Shown piece by piece: positions 38,112 to 47,743 of a DNA stretch of 64,000 bases. Positions within the stretch are counted from its first letter, which is position 1. Every line of letters starts with the position of its first letter. Location of the stretch: the NCBI GenBank assembly GCA_033064195.1, contig JARBJD010000167.1, forward strand, positions 1 through 64,000, given 5' to 3'. The notes below the pieces were generated by a model. That model was not told the DNA's origin. It saw only the letters and a program-made list of their open reading frames with translations, and searched no databases. A program made the translations under genes and the position numbers. The DNA is from Blattamonas nauphoetae (Eukaryota > Preaxostyla > Oxymonadida).

Positions 38112-38827
38112 CAGAACAATTCAAGTGAAACAATGAGAGTGAGATGAAATAGACGTCTAAATAAAACGATAGTACTCAACAAACGAAGATGAAGATGATA
38201 AACGAATGAATGAATGAATGCGACATTGTCGAAAAAGGGATGAGATTAGGGATCGGCCGTCTCACGTGCGACTGTGGCATCTACTTCGAGTGAGATGCAA
38301 ATTGTCGAGCAAACGAGAGAGTGTGCATCAATCACAAAATGGTGCGGCTTTGGTTGAAGATGGGTGTCGCCATGTCGAGTCAAAAGATCAAGTTGGGACC
38401 GGACAGAGGTGACAGCCACTCTTCATCATTCCCACCTTTCACCAATAGTCCGGAAGGAACGATTGCGGGACGATGTGGACAGACGAGCCAGTCGTTCTGA
38501 GTTGCCACAAATGAGCTCTTTTCTGTCTGCTCAGACCTCATCCAACAACAACGTCGAGTTGACAGCCATCCAACGCAAATGATTCCGAGACACGAAGGAG
38601 GGTGCACTGACACAGTCCGCACAGATGTCGTCGGCTGGAGAGGAGCCTGGAGCAGATGACATTGAGGGATTAACATTGAAATGACCGTCCCAAAAGTTGG
38701 GTCCGCATCAGCTCGCCCACATTGAGGGATTGGTGGTGTAGCGACCGTTTCAAAAAAAAGGTCTGCAATAGCTTGGATGCTTTGGAGGTAAGGTGAGTGA
38801 TGTTTGAGAAGAACCAGCGTCACAGTT
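38112..38827. other. Spacer
   Basis: No supported gene. Overlapping frames of 60-150 codons lack a protein pattern. Around 38650-38760 there are two similar stretches around ACATTGAGGGATT with CAAAA runs, a small local duplication. Confidence 0.35.
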
Positions 38828-39773
38828 TTATGACAATTTGTGGGTGTTCAGGACGATCGAGATTGAAACAATGTACTCGCCGCAACCTCCTTCATTGTTT
38901 CCAGCTGCACTTCGAGAGTGCCTTCCAAGTCTTCCATCCTCATCGTTCGAAGAAGGATCTTCACCCAAACAGGGTGAGACTGGAAGGGGCAGACGTGTTG
39001 ACGATGATCCCGCCTCCACGCTCAGCGGAACAATCAGCAAAGCTGCACACTTCGAGGAGGATATTCGCGGTAGGTGTGTTGTGAATTTCAACGAAGATGC
39101 TTCCACCGTCTCGACTCGCTGAGCAATCCGTGAAGAGACATCTGAAGAGTTGGATGTCGCGACAATCGTGGAAGAAGAGAGAACCTCCAACTTATGCATG
39201 GGAAATGCCGAATGCATAGTTCTTGATGATGACAGTGACAGACGAGGCATGAACGAAGGCCTCCTTCGAGGAGACAATACGAACAGCCGGAAAAGTGAAG
39301 GTTGGAGAAGTGAGGACTCGTCAGGAAAACTGTGCCGTTCGACTGGAGGAATGGCTGAGTGAGGAGGTGTCCTTGTGAAATGATCACTCCTCTCATCAGG
39401 CTGAACGTGCCAGAATCATCAACAACGATCGTTGGATGGGTTCGATCAGAATTGATGAGAAAAGCGATATCGGACAGAGACAACTGCCCACCCGAAATGA
39501 TTGCGAAGAGGGACCGGACATCGAGGTGGTCTGTGCGATGAGTGGGTGAGAGCGACCCATGAGTCCCGTGAGTTCAAGCATGCTTTCATCGGCAACGAGT
39601 GGAGGGATAAAAAGCGGGTGATCGGACGATGTTGAGAGATGAACGCAGAATTGGCTCCAAAAGCAGTGTTCCCATAAAACAAAAGAGTCGACGGTTTGAA
39701 GGCGTCTGGTCGTGTGAGGACAACTTTGATCGCACCAGCACTGCCTATGAGTGATGAACAGGAAGAGAAACAC
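38828..39773 (-). pseudogene. Relic of a beta-helix repeat protein
   Basis: Minus-strand pieces in successive frames: MLELTGLMGRSHPLIAQTTS (about 39580), SLSDIAFLINSDRTHPTIVV and SGTFSLMRGVIISQGHLLTQ then GTVFLTSPHFSNLHFSG (39483-39270), and KLEVLSSSTIVATSNSSDVS (about 39195). The short S/T/V strands with FSNLHFSG-type turns are those of the beta-helix ectodomain seen at 54.2 kb. At least two frame changes. No kinase part recognised. Confidence 0.45.
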
Positions 39774-39885
39774 GCGTTGATCAGCAAGCTGTCAGAATTG
39801 AAGCTGTCAAAGGGTGTGTGCGTGCATGCTTCAAATGAACAGCCACCAAGATGGGCCGCACCGAGTGGGGCGAGGGGAGTGTCAG

Positions 39886-40034
39886 AGGGGAGTGGGAGGG
39901 TGAGGGTGGTGAGGGAGAGGCAGAGGGGAGTGGGAGGGTGTGGGTGGTGAGGGAGAGGCAGAGGGGAGTGGGAGGGTGTGGGTGGTGAGGGAGAGGCAGA
40001 GGGGAGTGGGAGGGTGAGGATGGTGAGGGAGAGG
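39886..40034. repeat. 38-bp minisatellite, about 4 units
   Basis: Short array of the same G-rich 38-bp unit as 35888-36600, same orientation, ending within GGATGGTGAGGGAGAGGCTT next to family spacer. Confidence 0.9.
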
Positions 40035-40175
40035 CTTGCGTGAAGTCTGCGTTGATGAAGAGATGCGAGGATCCACTGAACTTGGCCAGAGCCGACAAAG
40101 GTCAGATACAAACAGTGTTTGTTGTCCAAAAAAAGTTTCAAATATGCCGAAACGCTCGCTGGCTCCTGTTCGATT

Positions 40176-40945
40176 CTACCAGCGGTTCGGAAGGTTCATT
40201 CCCTGCTGGTTGTTCCATGCAATTGACTTGCTAACAATAAATGTTCCCGCAAATTCCTTTCGGTCGTTTTGCAGTTTTACCTCAATCACATCTTCGATGC
40301 CCTCCATTCGCAACATTCGGTGCACTGTCTTCCAAATTTGTGGCTCATCTCCGCTTTGCTTGTTCCATTTCCTCTTGGCATCGTTCATTTCAGACAGAAA
40401 CGTCCAGTTTGAGAAGTCATTCTCGAAGAATGCGAGACAACTTGGGATCGTGAGAACGACTGGCATAGTCAGGACGGAACCCATCGTTGGTTGATAGGAA
40501 GGGGATATCTTGAGGATTTGGGCGATGAGAAGCATGAATCCAGAAGGCAGGCCTCCATCGATGATCAAAGAGCGGTTCACGCACAAAAGGAGAATATACT
40601 GCTCCGAAGTGACAACAACTTGCAGAAAAACCGTCTCATAAACAGCTGGTTGTTCATTGTCATCTGTAATTCCGAGTTGTTCGAGATCATTCTGAGTTGA
40701 GAGCCAAAGAGAATTGTGGATGGTTCTCATGAGGTGCATGTGGATATCGGCTGCTTCGGTGAATGAAAGAGACAGTGGGTTGAGAGCGTTGATGAGTTGA
40801 GGAATCAGATCAGCTTTGACGAGGGCAAGTCGGACTTTAGCTGAACACTGATAGATCAGAAAGTCGAGCATCTTTATTGTTGCAGCGGTGATGATCTGGC
40901 TGGGTGATGAAACAAGCACCAGAATTGATTGGACGAAGTCTTTCG
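40176..40945 (-). pseudogene. 357-aa family member 8, N-terminal third missing
   Basis: Family homology begins abruptly at KDFVQSILVLVSSPSQIITA (40945) and continues intact: ALVKADLIPQLINALNPLSL, QPAVYETVFLQVVVTSEQYI, YQPTMGSVLTMPVVLTIPSC, IWKTVHRMLRMEGIEDVIEV, GMNLPNRW, TAG. Upstream of 40945 the sequence is family spacer (like 36890-37004), so an internal deletion fused spacer to codon about 110. No box, no start. Conserved NRYSIVDGE is NRSLIIDGG here. Confidence 0.75.
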
Positions 40946-41091
40946 AGGTCGGTCAATCTCTCGTCAAATTGAAGAGAGCGAGAGAGCAGTATGGAAATCG
41001 CAAGAAAATGAAGTTGAGGGGCGGGAGATGGTTGAGTGTGGAGAGCGAAGGGTGTTGTTTGGTTCGAGTCTTCGCTGGTTCTTGTCTGTTG

Positions 41092-42162
41092 CTATTCATG
41101 CCGCGGTAAGGTAATGCCCTGCAGGTTCTTCAGAATGATCGTGTTGGCAACAGTTAATATTCCGTAGTGCCCGTATTTGTCGTTTTGCAGCTTTTCCTCA
41201 ATCACATCTTCCATGCCCTCCATTCTCAACATCCGTTCCACTGTTTTCCACATCTCTCGCACATTTCCCCTTGTTCTGTTCCATTCTCCCTGTGAATAGT
41301 TCATATGCACCAGAAAATACCAGATTGTGCGTTCGTCTTCGAAGAAGGTGAGACAGCTTGGGATCGTGAGAAAGACGGGCATATTCAGGACAACCTCCAT
41401 TGTCGGTTGATAATACGGGGATATTTCGAGGAGACGACAAAGAAGATACATAAAGTCCTCTGATAATTGTCTATCGACGATCGAAAAGCGCTTCACGCAC
41501 AAATGCCTAATATACTTCTCCGAAGGAACAACGACTTGCTGCAAAATCGTCTCCCGAACAGCTTGTTGTTCATTCAGATCTTGAACTCCGAGTTCTGCAA
41601 GAGGATATGGAGTTACAAGCCACATAAACCAGCGGATTGTTTTCATGAGGTTGATGTGGATAGATAGAGTTTCTGCAAAGGAAAGTGAATGTGGATTGAG
41701 AGCGATGATGATTTGAGGGATCAGATCAGCTTTGATGAGTGAGAGATGGAGTTTGGGTGAATAGGGCCAGAACAGATTGCTGAGTAGCTCCATTGATGCG
41801 GTGGTGATGACCTGACTGGCTGAAGAAAGGAGCACCACAAGGGACTGTACGAAGGCTGTTGGAGATTCATCAGTAGCTCGTCCAAGGCTGTTGAGAAAAT
41901 CATCTGGGGAAGATTGACTCGCTGGAGACACAGATTTGAGAAATGTTACGGCTTTCGTTTCCAGAGAGACAGCAAGTGCAGGCTGGAACTTTAAAGTGGC
42001 TACGAGAGATCGAAAGACAATTGCCCATTCGTCTTCAGATTCAAGTTCTTTTTCGTTCCAATTCAGGAACGGTGAGCAATCCATTGAAAAAGTAACCTGA
42101 GACGACAAATCAGGGCGTGCTGCACGGGAGGATGTGTCTGTTGTTTTGGTTATCGTGTTCAT
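41092..42162 (-). CDS. 357-aa family member 9
   Basis: 356 residues from ATG 42162 (MNTITKTTDTSSRAAR). Blocks: MDCSPFLNWNEKELES, VFRSLVATLKFQPALAVSL, QSLVVLLSSASQVITTAS, SLIKADLIPQIIIALNPHSL, QQAVRETILQQVVVPSEKYI, YQPTMEVVLNMPVFLTIPS, MWKTVERMLRMEGMEDVIEE, TLPRHE, TAG. Intact. The frame is open upstream to another ATG at 42294, which would add a hydrophobic, signal-like start (LSLCCLLSFFVLDVCFISIS). The box, read in frame as THNEPF, lies between. Because other members have stops there, 42162 is preferred, but this member is the best candidate for a longer product. Confidence 0.8.
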   Translation of the reverse strand: MNTITKTTDTSSRAARPDLSSQVTFSMDCSPFLNWNEKELESEDEWAIVFRSLVATLKFQPALAVSLETKAVTFLKSVSPASQSSPDDFLNSLGRATDESPTAFVQSLVVLLSSASQVITTASMELLSNLFWPYSPKLHLSLIKADLIPQIIIALNPHSLSFAETLSIHINLMKTIRWFMWLVTPYPLAELGVQDLNEQQAVRETILQQVVVPSEKYIRHLCVKRFSIVDRQLSEDFMYLLCRLLEISPYYQPTMEVVLNMPVFLTIPSCLTFFEDERTIWYFLVHMNYSQGEWNRTRGNVREMWKTVERMLRMEGMEDVIEEKLQNDKYGHYGILTVANTIILKNLQGITLPRHE

Positions 42163-42186
42163 TCTGATTGATTCAGAAACGAAAGG

Positions 42187-42198
42187 CTCGTTATGGGT
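42187..42198 (-). promoter_or_regulatory. ACCCATAACGAG box, 36 nt before ATG (member 9)
   Basis: Exact consensus on the minus strand; first base 42198, ATG 42162. Confidence 0.6.
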
Positions 42199-43863
42199 TT
42201 GATGCAAGAATTGGTGAAAGAGAGAGATTGAGATGAAACAGACGTCCAAAACGAAGAACGAAAGCAGACAACAAAGACTGAGAGAATTCCTCATTTCCGT
42301 CGATCTACAATCACTTCACTTTCCATCAAAGACTCTCCATCTCGTTGTTCCACACTCCCTCTCCAATCCTCATCACTTCCTCTCCCTTCAGAGCCTACTC
42401 CTCAGTTTCGTCAGCCTCAAACACAACTCTCTCCTCTTCTCTCTTCACTCTCAACAGCCTCCCCCAATCCCATCCTCTCCTCACTCGGTGGACACTGTCT
42501 CCCATCCGCCTGCTTCACCTCCAACAGGACAGGGACTCCACTGTCGCCAGCTGTCCTTGCATCACCAGACAGCCCCAACACATGGAGTGAGCGAAGGCGA
42601 CGATGCCGACGGGTGTGCATTCTGCCAGAATTGCGGCCACTTCAGAGATGACGTGGGATGCAGTGAGGTGGGCAGTGTCGGTGTTCTGTCTGACTGTGCC
42701 CATCGTGGTGTTGGCTTGTGCTGATTCGTCTGAAGTCTGCTAACAGCAATCTCGTCCTTCCCTCGAGAGCGGTTGGCGTTGGCTTTGGGACGAGTGACGG
42801 GACAGCTGGTCATCAGTTGCGGTGTCGTCGGCGAGAGCGACAAAAAGCGACGCCGATCTTCGTCAGCCGTGGTGGAGACAGGCGGAGAGATGTGCGAGAG
42901 GAGAGTCGTGCACTTCCTCCTCTTCGCCTCTGCTGTCTCTCTTTTCCTTCTCACTCTTCTTCCTTTTTCCCCAACATCCACGTCGAGAGGATCCGTCCTG
43001 CTTGTCCAGCAGTCAGCCACTCCGAGTGTCTCTGCCGCTCTTCGTTGTCTTCCTCTCGCTCCCTTCGTTCATCACAAGAATCCCTACCTTTCTTCTTTTC
43101 TTTCTTCATCTCACACTTCCACTTTTCGGTCTCACGCCCTCTCAATTCATCGACGATGTTCTTTTCTTTCGCGCCATCGTTGTTTCGTTCCTCTTTCGTT
43201 CAGAATAAGGATTTATGACCCATAGACTTGAACGAACTTCACAACAACATACGAAGAGGAAGGCAGAGAGCAAGCGATCAACACAGGCAGAGATGGAGGC
43301 AAGTGGAGGAAGAGCAAAATCTCCCTCGCGTGGAGTGATGAGGCTGACATTGGAGTGCTGATGTCGGCCGAGTTGATTGCGGAGGAGGGTGCCACGGAAG
43401 GAGTGCGAGTGATGGTGTGGCACGAGCTGGCGTGTCTCGGGATGACGAAACTGAAATGTCTGTCTGCGTCTGTTGGCGTTCGAAGGTGATGAGGAGAATG
43501 CACTGAAATGGAAATTTGGGCAGAAAGGAGTGACATTGCTGTGCGAATATTGATCGAGTTGGTGTCGTTCATTCCCACACCAATCCGCCATGTCAATCGA
43601 CAGACTGACGATGCACAAATCAAAACCGACAATCCAACCAAGAAAAAGAGGATTTGGTGTTTGTCCAGCGTTGTGGAGAGGGTTGGAGTCTGTCGGACAT
43701 GAGCTCGACAATCCTTCGTAATGTATCAATCACAATTCAAATCAAGAGAGCGAGAGAATGGTGTTGAAATCGGGAGAGAACGATGAAGATGGGGGGAAGG
43801 TTGTTGAGAGTGGAGAGTGAAGCGTGTTGTTCTGTTCGTGTCTTCGCTGGTTCTTCTTGAATT
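42199..43863. other. Long spacer
   Basis: No supported gene. It holds stretches shared with other spacers: about 42340-42480 (like 13580-13790), 42720-42860 (like 15060-15150, inverted), a K/E-rich coiled-coil relic on the minus strand at about 42950-43200, a block at 43590-43690 like 36740-36800, and the inverted family 3' flank at 43740-43860. Confidence 0.4.
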
Positions 43864-44110
43864 CTATTCGTGTTCTGGAAGGGTCATGCTTCGCTGTCCA
43901 CAAAATCAGAACCGATCCATTGACTTCAGATGACGAAGTTCGAGATGAGGATGAAGATGTCTAGGACAGAGTTGGGTGAGGTGTTGGAGGAAGATCTGAA
44001 AAGCCGACGAGACGAGCACCCCAATCGACGGAACGGTATCTGTCGAAGATTCATCAGCGAACGAGGCAAGGTGACTGAAGAGAGCGAGTGGAACAGCGAT
44101 TCGTCGGATC
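43864..44110 (-). pseudogene. 357-aa family relic (member 10, two short pieces)
   Basis: The far C-terminus MTLPEHE with TAG sits at 43864-43893. Just above it lies DESSTDTVPSIGVLVSSAFQ (about 44055-43995), which matches the family block DESPTDFVQSIGVLVSS...Q. Everything between is deleted. It is flanked on the left by the usual family 3' flank. Confidence 0.5.
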
Positions 44111-44633
44111 ATCACTCCCATAACCAATGCACATCGCAAATGGCATCGCTTGGAGAGAAATCTCGGAGAAGTCGGAGTTTCTGTGTCTTCCTCCCTTTTC
44201 AGGTGTGAGAAGGACGAGGGATGGTTCGGTGTGGGAGAAGAAGCATTTTGGTTGGTTCGTCTTTCGAAGAGTCGAGGACGGTGATCAATGTGGGATCGAT
44301 TCTGAAATTCACTTTCATCAGTGCAATCAATCAATCAAGAGAGCACCATTTTTGAGAACGAGTAATAAACAATCACACAAGCACAATCTCCCACCAATCG
44401 ACACCATCCATCGATCGATCGACGCATTCTCTTGCACAAAGGAGCAGGGCGGGAGTGACAGCCATGGAGAAGGAGAGGTTGGCGACAGTCGAGGGAGACT
44501 GGCGAGAGTGATCTCAATCTTTCCGGCAAACAATGAGGTGATGCCAGACCCGACAAAGATGACACACAAACAGTGTTTGGAGTCCAAAACAAGTCACATA
44601 CAAGACGAAACGTTCGCTGATTCCTGCCTGTTT

Positions 44634-45706
44634 CTATTCCTGTTCTTGAAGGTTCATTCCCAGTTGGTTGGTCCAATAAATCGAGTATGTAACAATTCGT
44701 CCTCCACTTCTCCCACTTTTGTCGTTTTGCAGCCTTTCCTCAATCACATCTTCGATGCCCTCCTTCTCATATTTCGGTGCACTGTCTTCCAAATATGTTG
44801 CACATCTCCCCTTGTTTTGTTCCATCCCCGCTGGAAATCATTCATGTGCAACACAAAATACCAGATTGTGCGTTCATCTTCGAAGAATGTGAAACAACGT
44901 GGAATCGTGAGAGCGACGGGCGTGTTCAGGACCAAATCCATCATCGATTGATAATAAGGAGATATTTCGAGGAGAACAGCAAGTAAATCCATGAATTCCG
45001 CTGAAAATTGTCCATCGGCGATCGAAAATCGGTTCGTGCACAAATGCCAAAGATACACCTTTGATGGTACCACAACCTGCTGAAAAACAGTCTCGTGAAC
45101 AGCTTGTTGTTCATCGTCATCTTCAATTTCGAGTCGTGCGAGACCAGACGTTGTTGAGAGATAGACAGAATCAGTGATGATTGACAAGAGAGGGATGTGG
45201 ATGTCTTCTGCCTCGACAAATGAAACCGACTGTGGATTGAGAGTGTTGATGAGTCGAGGGATCAGATCAGCTTGGACGACGGTAAACAGGTGTTGAGCTG
45301 AACAGCGACTGAACAGAGTTTTGAGTATTTTCATTGTTGCTTTGGTGATTTCCTCATTGGGGAGGGAAATGAGCACCACAATGGACTGTACGACGTTTGT
45401 CAACGATTCGTCTGTGTTTCGCTGAAGGCTGTGGAGAAAAGCATCTGCTGATTCTTCATCATCCACATGAACTGATTCGAGGAATTTCACCGCTTTCGCT
45501 TTAAGAGAGTCATCAAGAACAGGTTGTAACTTGATAGTTGCAACAAGAGATAGAAATAAAGTGGCATTTTCGGATTCAGATCCAAGTTGTTCTTCGCTCC
45601 AATTAACGAAAGGAGAACAATCTGCAGAAAATGAAAAGCTGTTTGAAGAGATACCAGAGTAAGGAGAATCAGTACAGGAGGATGTATTCGTCACTAAATC
45701 AGTCAT
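44634..45706 (-). pseudogene. 357-aa family member 11, late frameshift
   Basis: From ATG 45706 (MTDLVTNTSSCTDSP) the family reads normally through ADCSPFVNWSEEQL, LFLSLVATIKLQPVLDDSL, QSIVVLISLPNEEITKAT, TVVQADLIPRLINTLNPQSV, QQAVHETVFQQVVVPSKVYL and HIWKTVHRN, then shifts frame near 44770 and stops at 44744. The other frame carries the expected end EGIEDVIEERLQNDKSG to GMNLQEQE with TAG at 44634. A small indel in the RMLRM codons explains it. Otherwise full length, so the lesion is recent (or could be a sequencing error). Confidence 0.8.
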
Positions 45707-45730
45707 TCTTTTAAATTCAGAGTTCAACCA

Positions 45731-45742
45731 CTCGTTATGGGT
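45731..45742 (-). promoter_or_regulatory. ACCCATAACGAG box, 36 nt before ATG (member 11)
   Basis: Exact consensus on the minus strand; first base 45742, ATG 45706. Confidence 0.6.
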
Positions 45743-46008
45743 AAGTAAAAAAAGTCTGAAACAATATCACTTCGATGAAAGAATGGTCCAAAAACGAAGA
45801 ATAAATCATCGCACCCTGATTATTGAGACGATCCAGGTGATTGCGAGAGACGACTGGTGGATGAGTTGATGCATCGGCGTGAAATCAAGATTGGAGAGAT
45901 GAAATGACGCAGGGAAGATGGAGGATGCGAAAATTGCAAAGTGAAGAAAGAGTATTGTCCAAAGGAAGGCAGAGACGGTTCGAAACGATCGACGGCTCAG
46001 ATCCGTTA

Positions 46009-47079
46009 CTATTCACGTTTTGCAAGGTTCATACCCAGCACGTTGTTCCATGTCATCGAATTTGCAACACGCCGTCCTCCGAAAGTGCTTTTTTCGTTTT
46101 GCAGCCTTTCCTCAATCACATCTTCGAGACCCTCCATTCTCAACAATCGAACCACAGTCCTCCACATCTATGGCACTTCTCCGCCTTTTTCGTTCCATTC
46201 CTGCTGGGCATCGACAACTGAAGACAGAAAGGTCCAGATTGAATAATCATTCTCGAAGAATGCGAGACAGCTTGGGATCGTGAGAAAGACTGGCATATTC
46301 AGGACGAATTCCATTGTTGGTTGATAAGAAGGAGATATTTCGAGGAGTTGGGCTAGGAGTATCATGAAATTCTTGGATTGTTCACCATCGACGATCGAAA
46401 ATCGGTTCACGCACAAGTGGTGAAGATACTTCGCCGAAGGGACAACAACTTGCTGCAAAATCGTCTCGTGAACAGCTTGCTGCTCATTGTCATCTTCAAT
46501 TTTGAGCTCTCGGAGACCAAATGCAGAGGCGAACGAGAGAGATGTGGTGATGCTTTACAGGAGGTTGGTGTGGATACCAACTGCTTCTTCAAAAGAAAGA
46601 GACTGTGGATTAAGAATGCTGATGAGTTGAGGGATCAGATCAGCCTGGACAAGAGGATAGCGAACACCAGCTGAACAGAGATAGATCAGTCTGTGGAGCA
46701 TTTTCATTGCTGCAGTTGTGATCACCTGACTGGTTGAAGAAATCAGCACCCCAATGGACTGGACAAAGTTGCTCGAAGAATCATCAGTCGTTCGCCCATG
46801 GCTCCTGACAAAATCATCGGCTGATTTTCTATCATCCGGAGTCACAAATTCCAGAACATTCACGGCCTTCGCTTCCAGAGACTCATTAAGTTCAGCCTGC
46901 AACTTCAATGTGGTCACGAGAGACTCAAACACAACGATATTTTCGTATTCTGAGACAAATTGGTCGATGTCCCAATTCAAGAAAGGTGAGCAATCTGGAG
47001 AATATGAAAAGTGGTGGAAAGAGATACCAGGACAAGGAAAATCAGTGGAGGTGGATTTCTTCGTGATTAAATCTGTCAT
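46009..47079 (-). pseudogene. 357-aa family member 12, two in-frame stops
   Basis: Full length from ATG 47079 (MTDLITKKSTSTDFPC) to TAG at 46009-46011 (GMNLAKRE), with no indel. It contains a TAA at about 46555-46557 (LL-stop-SI where relatives have LLKSI) and a TAG at about 46168-46170 (EVP-stop-MWRTV where relatives have a polar residue, often Q). Remaining blocks are well kept: PDCSPFLNWDIDQF, QSIGVLISSTSQVITTAAM, PLVQADLIPQLISILNPQSL, QQAVHETILQQVVVPSAKYL, YQPTMEFVLNMPVFLTIPS. Likely a young pseudogene. A changed genetic code is considered and rejected elsewhere. Confidence 0.8.
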
Positions 47080-47103
47080 TTGTTTGGATTCGGAGTTCAA
47101 TCA

Positions 47104-47115
47104 CTCGTTATGGGT
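47104..47115 (-). promoter_or_regulatory. ACCCATAACGAG box, 36 nt before ATG (member 12)
   Basis: Exact consensus on the minus strand; first base 47115, ATG 47079. An in-frame TGA follows. Confidence 0.6.
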
Positions 47116-47502
47116 CAAGTCAAAAAGAGTGAAACAATGACACTTAGATGATAGAATCGTCCAAAAAAGAAGAATAAAACACAATAAACTTAGACAGAGA
47201 CGATCCACGAATGAAGAGACAGTGAGTGAACGAGACTTCAAGAAAGAAGGCACCGACTCATCGAAGAACAGAGTGTGGGCGATGGGCTTACCAAGAATGC
47301 AGATGAACAGATTCTGGCGTCATGCTTCGTAGTTCGATATTGATGCCGTTCATTCCTCACACTCTGTTTCGCCGTTCTCCTCCAAATCTCATCGCGTGCT
47401 TCGACTAACTGCTTCGACCATCACTCCACTACTCCCTTCGACGCCAGTACCATCGACAGCACACAGTGTTCCGCCTCTTGCGGTCAGACATCGGTTGGGC
47501 AA
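47116..47502. other. Spacer
   Basis: No gene supported. It begins with the usual upstream T/A-rich sequence of the family and ends in the 3' part of the Kelch relic. Confidence 0.35.
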
Positions 47503-47743
47503 TTATTTTAGGTCTTCCGAATCATCAAATCCAATCAGGATCATTCGGTCGACAGTCAGCATCGATTCATCAGTCTCGCTGATGTCAGCGCAGACGAGAA
47601 GAAGGTCGTGTTCTTCGTCATCAATTTCAATCGTCTTCGTCCAAATTGATGGTTGCCCGCGAGTGGCCAGGGATGGTTCTGGGGAGAGGGTGTACAACGA
47701 GGATTCGAGAATGGACAGTCTGAACGAACTGCTCAAATCGGAG

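Noticed and set aside
46009-47079. Use of TAA/TAG as glutamine codons in this genome
   Set aside because: Whole family members end in TAG at the same conserved position (after GMNLPEHE-like ends) and the text after it is not conserved protein. CAG to TAG is a common mutation, so young pseudogenes explain the internal stops better.
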